Part shown: piece after piece, positions 58,401 through 64,000 of the stretch
How positions within the stretch are numbered: position 1 is the first letter of the stretch
Layout of the letters: each line of letters starts with the position of its first letter
Source of the DNA: an uncultured Succinivibrionaceae bacterium
GTDB taxonomy: Bacteria > Pseudomonadota > Gammaproteobacteria > Enterobacterales > Succinivibrionaceae
Assembly (NCBI GenBank): GCA_944393045.1
Contig: CALXYT010000002.1
Coordinates: 62,001 to 126,000, forward strand
Length of the DNA: 64,000 nt
Reading direction: 5' to 3'
Notes under the pieces: model-generated
What the model saw: the letters and a program-made list of their open reading frames with translations, nothing else
Told to the model about the DNA's origin: nothing
Databases searched by the model: none
Program-made: the position numbers and the translations under genes

Positions 58401-58889
58401 TTCCTCATCAATAATACGAGGACCTAATTGAATTAAAGTGGCGTTATCTGACTCCCAAAACTTTAAATATAAATCAGATTCTGAGGCAATATTATCACCA
58501 CCTACTTTTAAGGTGAAATCTGCATCTAAGACACTAACAAAATCATTTTGCGCTAAGATTAAAGACTCATCTTTTTTCTCAGTACCAAACATAATGTAAA
58601 GAGGTACTTTATAAGAGCTTAAATTATTTTTTAAAGCCTTATTAGAAAGCTTAAAAAGTTCAGCAATAATCTCTTTATCTTGCTTTAATAATACTTGTTG
58701 CTCTGTTTGACTGGCTGATTTATACTTTCGATAACGATAAATAGCATAAATTATTGCTACAATCAAAGCTGTAAGTACAATAGAAATCAATAACCATAAA
58801 ATCCAGCGATACTGTGGATCAACAATAAAGGCGCCATAAGTAATTGCTAAGGAAGAAATTAATAAGGCTATAATTACAATCTTTAACAT
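55461..58889 (-). CDS. tssM: T6SS inner-membrane protein TssM (IcmF family)
   Basis: TssM spans the envelope and, with TssL and TssJ, forms the membrane complex. The 1142 residues have two N-terminal membrane helices (about 4-22 and 29-52), a cytosolic domain, a third helix (about 415-435), and a long periplasmic domain ending in PWK. The cytosolic NTPase-like domain has FLALTKADAIKDF, but the P-loop position reads YIMFGTEKKDESLIL and lacks GKT, so ATP/GTP binding looks lost. It lies 16 bases after tssL and overlaps the kinase gene. Confidence 0.93.
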   Translation of the reverse strand: MLKIVIIALLISSLAITYGAFIVDPQYRWILWLLISIVLTALIVAIIYAIYRYRKYKSASQTEQQVLLKQDKEIIAELFKLSNKALKNNLSSYKVPLYIMFGTEKKDESLILAQNDFVSVLDADFTLKVGGDNIASESDLYLKFWESDNATLIQLGPRIIDEEGADPDLWQEFIRILNKYRSQQACNGFIYTLGCSFVQTGDKLYHDKVIHSVRDAILVFNRSVGLKVPVFLALTKADAIKDFVVFYKYFADTKPEKPLGFVIKHKDRKQFDFEDYEAKCKQFVEYFSKNTLLFLKNIPEHDARSVLSFPYQMALFFNLLEDNIRSLTKENKLKKSVWLFGIYFLVPNQQDTRFDLLSQLIASRADFATDAKTSDSSYDKKRYFVANLFAQTINNYANLSGVNYSKKLLHIISYSVKLIVVLALIGYGAVHYYQNWRAYVETKDEMVHFIEQYHKEVTKISFIDDASLNDLVYVLERVRKKSLELDERFKFYQIVSYDQWAMPKAFKKFYQDELKQLFLRKLELVLRNSLYRLETTGNEDIIYTGAGAYMMLFDKKILDKDYFYEYIDKQVLAQIYFDSNGKTSLKKLIDDLFATNYDKSTLSEDTELVTNIKHKFDAVSVDDMLYELVKLDKRNSYKVDFMPKFGKNFSSIFSFPPSYKGYFIPFMFTREGFLSIDLSPSSPELKRFIKNLKLIKSNIDLSDESVRSIILRVQRKYYNDYIDHWTDIINNVEIAGFASFDETKNAFEKINSSHNGALDTFIKVFVENTNLTKVYDTLKVDSSTETSQDLKPIQKNYLNGLAIASEFEGYYNFIGVNSDLEYSQELAVPYNTMMKDIQTIGNIYRQIDKNVGTRSKNVFNYVIKNLLNDVSNIDLLAIIDDDTPVFFSNVLTSLSNSFSSNISIELNNYLRERWNSTVLRYYDTHFNNKFPFALDTANEASIASFEEFFKPDGYLDGFYKTYLSNFVLKNEDGYYEVNENSLFYIDVPYAVLELYALNDAIKSGFFIQDKLSLRFELLPRKLSSKAKLFEYKDGLSHCSYNQGPRQTCGVVWPANNTDITLSFMAAANSYSYGKRYKSEWGILKVILDESNSSFAQVVNAGAHTWIYSIDDYSIVYDVKVKDGDNQNVELYLLQKFQCLPWK

Positions 58890-58905
58890 AAATATTGTAT
58901 CTCCC

Positions 58906-59877
58906 TTAATTATTAGTTCTTAATAAAGCATTAGGGTCTTTATGATTTATCACTTTAATGCGATTTTTATTACCAGGTGCCTTTTTAGTAGGTAGTTCTA
59001 TAGAAACTTGTTTATCTTGCAAAAGCTTAGTTTGCTCTGTTATGTGTTTATTTATATCCTGAGTTACTTCTTTGCCAATAGTAGATAAACTTTTTGTGGT
59101 GCTTAAATATTTAATCTGCATACCTACAAACACCACTACCATAGCTAAACAAAGATAATATACCAAATACTTATATCTAAGCCCTACAAAAGGTTTTCCA
59201 CCTTTAGTAGGTAAAGTTGCCTCCGGTAATGATAAATTTGGTTCCTGATGATAATGCTCAAGCAAGGTAAAGACATATGATTTAATTTCGTAAAGCTCAT
59301 TTTGGTCAGTATCAGAGTATTTCCCCTTAAATCCTAAAATAAGCAAAATATAAACTAATTCAATAAAATCAATTAATAATTTAGGCTGCTGACAGGCTTT
59401 ATCTAACAGCACAAAAAAGATTTCACCCCCGTTACGCTGAGTAAACATAGACGAGAGTAAAGAATGATTTACCCACCCACCTTTCTCGCCCCAAGAGGTA
59501 TGCGCAATTGCCTCATCTAAGGCAACACACAGCACATATGTTGATTTTTCGATAACGCTTGGATGATAATCAAAAGTAATAGATTTACTCTTAAAATCAC
59601 GTAACAAGTCTAATAACTGTAACCTAAAATTGCCTAAATCAAAAGGTTTATCCTGACGCGGAACAGATAATAATACTAAAATAATAGGAGTTGCTAACTC
59701 TAATAACCCATTAGTATAAAAATTTATATAATGAGGTAATTTAAAGCCATCACAAGTGGCAAGTTCGCTAATAGTATGCATAATCTTAGTAGCATTAGCA
59801 GTGTCTTTACTATCAATAGTAGTATTGTTACTGTTGCTAATATCTACTGTTGCTTCTTCTTGAAATATTCCAGCCAC
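58906..59877 (-). CDS. tssL: T6SS inner-membrane protein TssL (DotU family)
   Basis: TssL anchors the membrane complex and contacts the baseplate through its cytosolic domain. The 323 residues have the DotU core with CVALDEAIAHTSWGEKGGW, GGEIFFVLLDKA and ILLILGFKGKYS (about 115-200), a single C-terminal membrane helix (YKYLVYYLCLAMVVVFVGMQ, about 228-250), and a basic periplasmic tail of about 70 residues. No OmpA-like peptidoglycan-binding domain follows, so anchoring to the wall needs another protein. Confidence 0.94.
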   Translation of the reverse strand: MAGIFQEEATVDISNSNNTTIDSKDTANATKIMHTISELATCDGFKLPHYINFYTNGLLELATPIILVLLSVPRQDKPFDLGNFRLQLLDLLRDFKSKSITFDYHPSVIEKSTYVLCVALDEAIAHTSWGEKGGWVNHSLLSSMFTQRNGGEIFFVLLDKACQQPKLLIDFIELVYILLILGFKGKYSDTDQNELYEIKSYVFTLLEHYHQEPNLSLPEATLPTKGGKPFVGLRYKYLVYYLCLAMVVVFVGMQIKYLSTTKSLSTIGKEVTQDINKHITEQTKLLQDKQVSIELPTKKAPGNKNRIKVINHKDPNALLRTNN

Positions 59878-59893
59878 TTAACTCACCCTTTTA

Positions 59894-61225
59894 TTACTTT
59901 ATAACATTTAACTCAACTGTTACATCACGTAATTTCTCATCAATATGTAAAGCGATAGGTTCATCTTTATTAATAATACTTAACCATAGTGGAGATCTAG
60001 TATCAATCTCAAAATATGCGGCATTGATTTTACTCTTTAACTCAGCAGGAGCTACTGGTAAGTTACGAATAGGCACCCCTGATAGCGCATTTATTACAAT
60101 ATTAGCTATTTCAGAATTACCGGCAATCTTACTTGATTTTGGAAATTCATTAATAAGCGTTGTTATATCGCACGATGCTGATACTACTAAGATAAATCTT
60201 GCATCTTGATATAATGAGCGATCCTTAATCATCGCACGCAATAAATGACGAGAAACAAAGAGTGAATCATCCCAAGCAACAGTAGTTACATTATCCGACT
60301 GTACATCACGCAAACATTCATGAATTAACCCAAAAACCTCAGAAAAAATATTATATAAATTACTAAAATTCCATAACTGCATTTTTGGGGGCTCTTTGCC
60401 CTCTAGGCCATACATTTTGCCAACCATACAAATGCAGAAAAAATAAAGTGTTCTTGGATTTAGATAAGTTTTTGAGTTCTGGGAAAACTCACGCCATATA
60501 GGACTCCACTCTGCTAAAGCTGACATCCACATAACATCGCGAATCATACTCTGATAACTCTTATTATTCGAAAAACTTGCTATACGCTTAGAGACCATTT
60601 GCACTCTATGCTCAAGTTTATCGTAAATATAACTGATGTTATCTAGCACATAACTTGAAATAATAATATTGGTACACAGTGGAATAAAAGCCTCATTTAA
60701 GACTACGCCACTTGAGGCTGTGCATTCACTTACCTCAGCAATAGGCAATACTAAATAGCTATCAAGTTTTTCGGATGATAACTTTAATGAAAGGTTTAAA
60801 TCGGCAACCTCTACTTTAACAGGTTCGCTATTTTGCTCAGTATTATCATAAACCTCAATATCATAGGAGCGATAACGAGTTTTTACCTTATCACCATACT
60901 CAACAATAACACTCCCCTCTCGATAAACAGGCAAGGCTAGATATACTATTTCATGCGATACCCCTTCAGGAATATCGATAACTAGCTCTTTAGTTACCTC
61001 AAAAGATGTACCGTCCTGAAAAATTCCTTTAGCTCGCTTAATGCCTAGTTTTCCTAAATCAAGTAATGTTCTATCAAGCTCTAAAGCGCTAAACCCAAAA
61101 AGCGCATTTAAATTAGTTTCGCTAATTAACTCTTTTACAAAGCTTTCATGATAAAGACAAGTTTGTTGCAAATGTTGTGGTGTTAAAAATAAGCCTTCAG
61201 ACCAAACGACTTTCTGATTTGCCAT
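59894..61225 (-). CDS. tssK: T6SS baseplate protein TssK
   Basis: TssK is the trimeric baseplate adaptor that links the sheath platform to TssLM. The 443 residues open with VVWSEGLFLTPQHLQQTCLYHE, the family signature. YLNPRTLYFFCICMVGKMYG lies at about 250-270, and the C-terminal head contains DARFILVVSA and ALSGVPIRNLPVAP. It starts 4 bases after the tssJ stop. Confidence 0.95.
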   Translation of the reverse strand: MANQKVVWSEGLFLTPQHLQQTCLYHESFVKELISETNLNALFGFSALELDRTLLDLGKLGIKRAKGIFQDGTSFEVTKELVIDIPEGVSHEIVYLALPVYREGSVIVEYGDKVKTRYRSYDIEVYDNTEQNSEPVKVEVADLNLSLKLSSEKLDSYLVLPIAEVSECTASSGVVLNEAFIPLCTNIIISSYVLDNISYIYDKLEHRVQMVSKRIASFSNNKSYQSMIRDVMWMSALAEWSPIWREFSQNSKTYLNPRTLYFFCICMVGKMYGLEGKEPPKMQLWNFSNLYNIFSEVFGLIHECLRDVQSDNVTTVAWDDSLFVSRHLLRAMIKDRSLYQDARFILVVSASCDITTLINEFPKSSKIAGNSEIANIVINALSGVPIRNLPVAPAELKSKINAAYFEIDTRSPLWLSIINKDEPIALHIDEKLRDVTVELNVIK

Positions 61226-61229
61226 AATC

Positions 61230-61709
61230 CTAATCCTTTTTCTTTAATTCTGCTTTAACACCATTGATATAAAGCTCAAGCTCTAAATCACTACTTGTGT
61301 CCTTAACAGGAAGTATTACCTTACCACTAGCATTATCGTATTGTGAAAAACCTACCACCGCCCCCACAAAAGCTGTTTTTTCAGCTAAACGCACTTCTAC
61401 ATGTTCTTTGGAGTTTGGTAATACGCTACTTAATGTTTTACTACTAATAAAATCAGGTCCTAATACCCCATTGGCATCGTTATATAAATCGATAAATAAT
61501 GCTTTATTAAACATTTCATCACTACCTAATTGCACAATTTGCACCGAAACTGAAGTAGCTTCATCATCAATATTAGGATTTATCTTATCATCAGCATTAA
61601 TATTAACTATTAACTTTGGTGGTTCGCTCCCCCAAAACTTCAAGGAGCATCCACATAGAGTTACAGCACCAAAGATAAGAAATAATGCTACTAGATATTT
61701 TTTTATCAT
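61230..61709 (-). CDS. tssJ: T6SS outer-membrane lipoprotein TssJ
   Basis: TssJ tethers TssM to the outer membrane. The 159 residues start with a lipoprotein signal (FLIFGAVTLCGC, lipidated cysteine near 21). A transthyretin-like beta domain follows, with PKLIVNINADDKINPN, VSVQIVQL and the loop FNKALFIDLYNDANGVLG. LspA at 17 kb would process it. It lies between tagH and tssK. Confidence 0.92.
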   Translation of the reverse strand: MIKKYLVALFLIFGAVTLCGCSLKFWGSEPPKLIVNINADDKINPNIDDEATSVSVQIVQLGSDEMFNKALFIDLYNDANGVLGPDFISSKTLSSVLPNSKEHVEVRLAEKTAFVGAVVGFSQYDNASGKVILPVKDTSSDLELELYINGVKAELKKKD

Positions 61710-61741
61710 ATATGTATCTACTTTTATCGTGGTAAATTTCG

Positions 61742-62785
61742 TTAATTATTACTGTTTTTTATTATCTCAAGCGATTCTCTAAAATACATTATAAACTTCT
61801 GTTGCCATTCATTACTCTCAATATTATGGTTATAATATTCTTGATAAGTTTTCCAGTAATTTGGTCTAAAAAAGAATGACTTATTAAAAATCATACTAGT
61901 TTCAACAAACTTTTTAGGCCCCATTTCCTTAAAAATTCTATCTAATGCCATAAGCATGGCTTTTTCCATGATCTCTTGCTGTCTTTTTATGGCGATTTGT
62001 AGCGTTAAAAAAGACATATCACTATTACCTTCGGCAAGTTCTCCAAGTGGAGTATCGATTATTTCATTATTGCGATCAAATGGATTATTACCAAACATAT
62101 TTCTACCATCAAGCGATAATGGCTTAGGTGCTCTTGGAGCAATACTGCTCTTACCAACTTGAGTGGTAGATGAAACTAAAAAAGGATCTTCTCGTATTTC
62201 AAATTCTTTAGCATCATCTAAAATATCATCTTTCGGTTGTAAGTCGATATCAAGATTATTACTTTTAGTATAATCATAACTTGTTGCTGTTACGTAAGGA
62301 TCATTATTTTTTTTTACATCGACATTTAAAAAAGGATCTGGAAAAGCTAAATTATCATCTGTGGTTTTATTGACCTCTTTACTTTCACCAGGTTTACTAT
62401 CTTTATCCTTAGTAAATGGATCAAACACTTCCTCATTTTTTTGAGATGATTTATTATTTTCTACCTCATCTATTGATATTATTAGCGTATAACCACCAAT
62501 CCCTAAAACGTCCCCATCATTTAAGCCAATACTTTTATTACGCCCCAAAGGAGTTTTAGCACGATTTATAAAAACCCCATTAGTACTTAAATCAGTAATA
62601 AGGTAACTATTTCCGGATAAAGTAATTTCTGCGTGCACATTAGATACTATACGAGAAGCATCATTTAACACTAATGTTGAGTCATTACCACGACCAATTT
62701 TGCCGCCCTCTTTTGGAAAAACCACATACCATTTAGTAACAGTTTCCCCACGAGGTGAATCAATAATTCTTACTGATAATGCCAT
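61742..62785 (-). CDS. tagH: T6SS FHA-domain protein (TagH type)
   Basis: The 347 residues have an N-terminal FHA domain (about 1-105) with the phosphothreonine-binding pattern KIGRGNDSTLVL, VSNVHAEI and DLSTNGVFIN. A low-complexity acidic linker (about 110-235) with repeated FxxPF/DPF-like motifs (FDPFTKD, FPDPFLN, REDPFLV) follows. The C-terminal helical domain (LTLQIAIKRQQEIMEKAML...) is typical of T6SS TagH/Fha proteins. FHA proteins receive the threonine phosphorylation made by T6SS kinases; a kinase gene ends the same operon. Confidence 0.88.
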   Translation of the reverse strand: MALSVRIIDSPRGETVTKWYVVFPKEGGKIGRGNDSTLVLNDASRIVSNVHAEITLSGNSYLITDLSTNGVFINRAKTPLGRNKSIGLNDGDVLGIGGYTLIISIDEVENNKSSQKNEEVFDPFTKDKDSKPGESKEVNKTTDDNLAFPDPFLNVDVKKNNDPYVTATSYDYTKSNNLDIDLQPKDDILDDAKEFEIREDPFLVSSTTQVGKSSIAPRAPKPLSLDGRNMFGNNPFDRNNEIIDTPLGELAEGNSDMSFLTLQIAIKRQQEIMEKAMLMALDRIFKEMGPKKFVETSMIFNKSFFFRPNYWKTYQEYYNHNIESNEWQQKFIMYFRESLEIIKNSNN

Positions 62786-62795
62786 GTTCTATCCT

Positions 62796-63533
62796 TTACT
62801 TTATTCTGTTACACATTCGTAAGGAGTTATTAAACTTACTTAAAAAATCTGGATAATGATTTAAAAAGTCTTTATTTATATAAAAACCTTTAGGAATTTT
62901 AGTTAAAAACCGTTTGGTAAATTCAATATTATGAGCTTTTTCATATCTAGTTACCTCATCTAAAACCTCAACAAATAAATTAACGCCACCATTCAATAGT
63001 AAAGAAGTCATTTCAGCTAATGAATTAGAAGCTATTACATTATAAATGCCAAGATTAGTTAAATATAAATGCTCAGCTGAGCCATACTTAACTGCTACTT
63101 TATAGTTTTTTCGATTTATTAAGCTCACAAGCTTCTTAATATCAGTAGCTAAGTTTTCTTCTCTATTGCGAACTTTACTAAACACTAAAACAAAGTTTTC
63201 TGAAAAAACTGGCTCTGAAAACACTGCATACTTATCACGAGCATCATTTTTAGAAACAAAAGGCAAAATATTAAAATTGCCCATTTTAAATAAATATTGC
63301 GCCTTTACCCAATCAACACTATAAATTTCATACTTAAATGGAACTTTATGAGCGATGCAGTCTAATAGCATAATAGCTTTACCTGAAAAATTACCATCAG
63401 GTAAAACCGTAACATCCTCTTTGTCAAAAGCTAACTTAATAAGTGGATACTTTTTAGCGGAGCTTTGGGCAAAAGCAATATTTACCATTACCAATAGTAA
63501 CAATACTACCAGATAACGACTAATGCTCTTCAT
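62796..63533 (-). CDS. Periplasmic solute-binding-like protein (family 3 fold) in T6SS operon
   Basis: The 245 residues begin with a signal peptide (YLVVLLLLVMVNIAFAQ). They look like a bacterial extracellular solute-binding protein of family 3: an early PDGNFSGKAIMLLDCI, VDWVKAQYLFKMGNFNILPF, DARDKYAVFSEPVFSENF (the typical hinge-region motif), and YKVAVKYGSAEHLYL for the second lobe. No permease or ATPase gene is near, and the gene lies 10 bases from tagH and 22 from tssH, so it is part of the T6SS operon. It is not one of the 13 core components. A sensing or envelope role is possible. Confidence 0.8.
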   Translation of the reverse strand: MKSISRYLVVLLLLVMVNIAFAQSSAKKYPLIKLAFDKEDVTVLPDGNFSGKAIMLLDCIAHKVPFKYEIYSVDWVKAQYLFKMGNFNILPFVSKNDARDKYAVFSEPVFSENFVLVFSKVRNREENLATDIKKLVSLINRKNYKVAVKYGSAEHLYLTNLGIYNVIASNSLAEMTSLLLNGGVNLFVEVLDEVTRYEKAHNIEFTKRFLTKIPKGFYINKDFLNHYPDFLSKFNNSLRMCNRIK

Positions 63534-63555
63534 CTTTAGCTCCGCCTAATTTATC

Positions 63556-64000
63556 CTACTCAATGGTAATAGAAAACTCATTCTCTATACAGTCTACCAC
63601 AACCTTAGTAATAGGCAACCCTTCACTTAAGCGCAAAATACAAGTGTTTGCAAGCTTTGGCATAATGGTGCGATTGATAATTTGCTCAATAGCTCTACCA
63701 CCAGTTTCAGGTGAATTATTGCGCGCAACTAATGCCTCAATAACCTTTTCGCCACAAACAAATTGTGCCTTATAACGATCTGTAATACGCTTTTTAATGC
63801 GATCTAAAGAGATTTGCGCAATCTTCCCAAGCTCCTCATCATTTAATGGATAATATGGAACTATCGTAGTTCTACCTAAGAAAGCAGGTTTAAAGAATTT
63901 CTGTAAAGAAGGCATGATTGCTTTAGTAAGATCTTTAATATTTGGTCTTTCATTCCTACAAGCATCACAAACAGCCATATCACCTGCATTGGATGTCATA
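63556..64000 (-). CDS. tssH: T6SS ATPase TssH/ClpV, C-terminal part (runs off window)
   Basis: The last 148 or so codons of a Clp/Hsp100 ATPase that disassembles contracted TssBC sheath. The frame runs to the edge; the ATG at 63999 is internal, in the place of the LTSNAG sensor motif. KFFKPAFLGRTTIVPYYPL and SPETGGRAIEQIINRTIMPKL (arginine finger/sensor 2 region) are seen. TssH rather than ClpB is favoured by its place at the head of the tss operon and the CDACRNERPNIKDL insertion after TSNAG, typical of ClpV. Confidence 0.88.
   Translation of the reverse strand, partial: MTSNAGDMAVCDACRNERPNIKDLTKAIMPSLQKFFKPAFLGRTTIVPYYPLNDEELGKIAQISLDRIKKRITDRYKAQFVCGEKVIEALVARNNSPETGGRAIEQIINRTIMPKLANTCILRLSEGLPITKVVVDCIENEFSITIE

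Noticed and set aside
59850..60209. Plus-strand frame across the tssL-tssK junction
   Set aside because: Antisense to tssK with no homolog-like motifs; explained by codon bias of the opposite strand.
62796..63533. Amino-acid ABC transporter system
   Set aside because: Only the binding-protein-like gene is present; no permease or ATPase lies nearby and it is embedded in the tss operon.
1..64000. tRNA, rRNA, CRISPR arrays, insertion sequences, prophage, integrase
   Set aside because: No cloverleaf-like segments, regularly spaced repeats, transposase motifs or phage genes were recognised by reading; spacers are short and AT-rich.

Overview
This is a low-GC window from a Gram-negative gammaproteobacterium. 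It carries lipid A, Kdo, Lpt and Bam genes, RseP and a type VI secretion system. Most of it is conserved chromosomal backbone. Two blocks match well-known gammaproteobacterial gene orders. Positions 24.8-51.1 kb reproduce the E. coli dapD-glnD-map-rpsB-tsf-pyrH-frr ... rseP-bamA-skp-lpxD-fabZ-lpxA-lpxB-rnhB-dnaE-accA-tilS region, with dxr between cdsA and rseP as in Pseudomonas/Vibrio-type orders. Positions 10.6-24.2 kb reproduce the Pseudomonas-type pilY1-ispH-lspA-ileS-ribF-murJ-rpsT order, but lack the minor pilin genes and fkpB. The AT-richness, compact operons and T6SS would suit a host-associated Aeromonadales/Succinivibrionaceae-like lineage. That placement is an inference and was not tested by a tree.

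Layout: 1-1902 holds mltG-tmk-holB (minus). 1903-2324 is an intergenic region with a decayed small secreted-protein gene and the valS promoter. 2325-5195 is valS (plus). 5298-10334 holds the Kdo/LPS-transport operon kdsD-kdsC-lptC-lptA-lptB-rpoN (minus). 10637-15787 is a solitary pilY1. 16090-23432 holds murJ, ribF, ileS, lspA and ispH (minus). 23764-24206 is rpsT with promoter, UUG start and terminator. 24207-24840 has no protein gene but holds two tandem candidate small RNAs, each with a sigma-E-like promoter and a strong intrinsic terminator. 24841-46430 is the long minus-strand macro-cluster for translation, isoprenoids, phospholipid, outer-membrane assembly and lipid A. 46800-51116 holds map-glnD-dapD (plus). 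51632-64000 is a T6SS locus: vgrG, an uncharacterised linker gene and PAAR on plus, facing an operon (minus) tssH(clpV)-SBP-tagH-tssJ-tssK-tssL-tssM-kinase-small HhH gene. The tssH end runs off the window.

How the genes work together: KdsD/KdsC, LpxA/B/D, FabZ and LptA/B/C make and export LPS. BamA and Skp assemble outer-membrane proteins. RseP is the protease that releases sigma-E under envelope stress. The two candidate sRNAs would be outputs of that same response if their promoters are real. UppS, IspH, Dxr, MurJ and MltG feed or act on peptidoglycan precursors. The T6SS part supplies the membrane complex (TssJLM), baseplate (TssK), spike (VgrG/PAAR), recycling ATPase (TssH) and a possible kinase/FHA control module. 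Sheath, tube and remaining baseplate genes are expected beyond position 64000.

No tRNA, rRNA, CRISPR array, insertion sequence or prophage was recognised.
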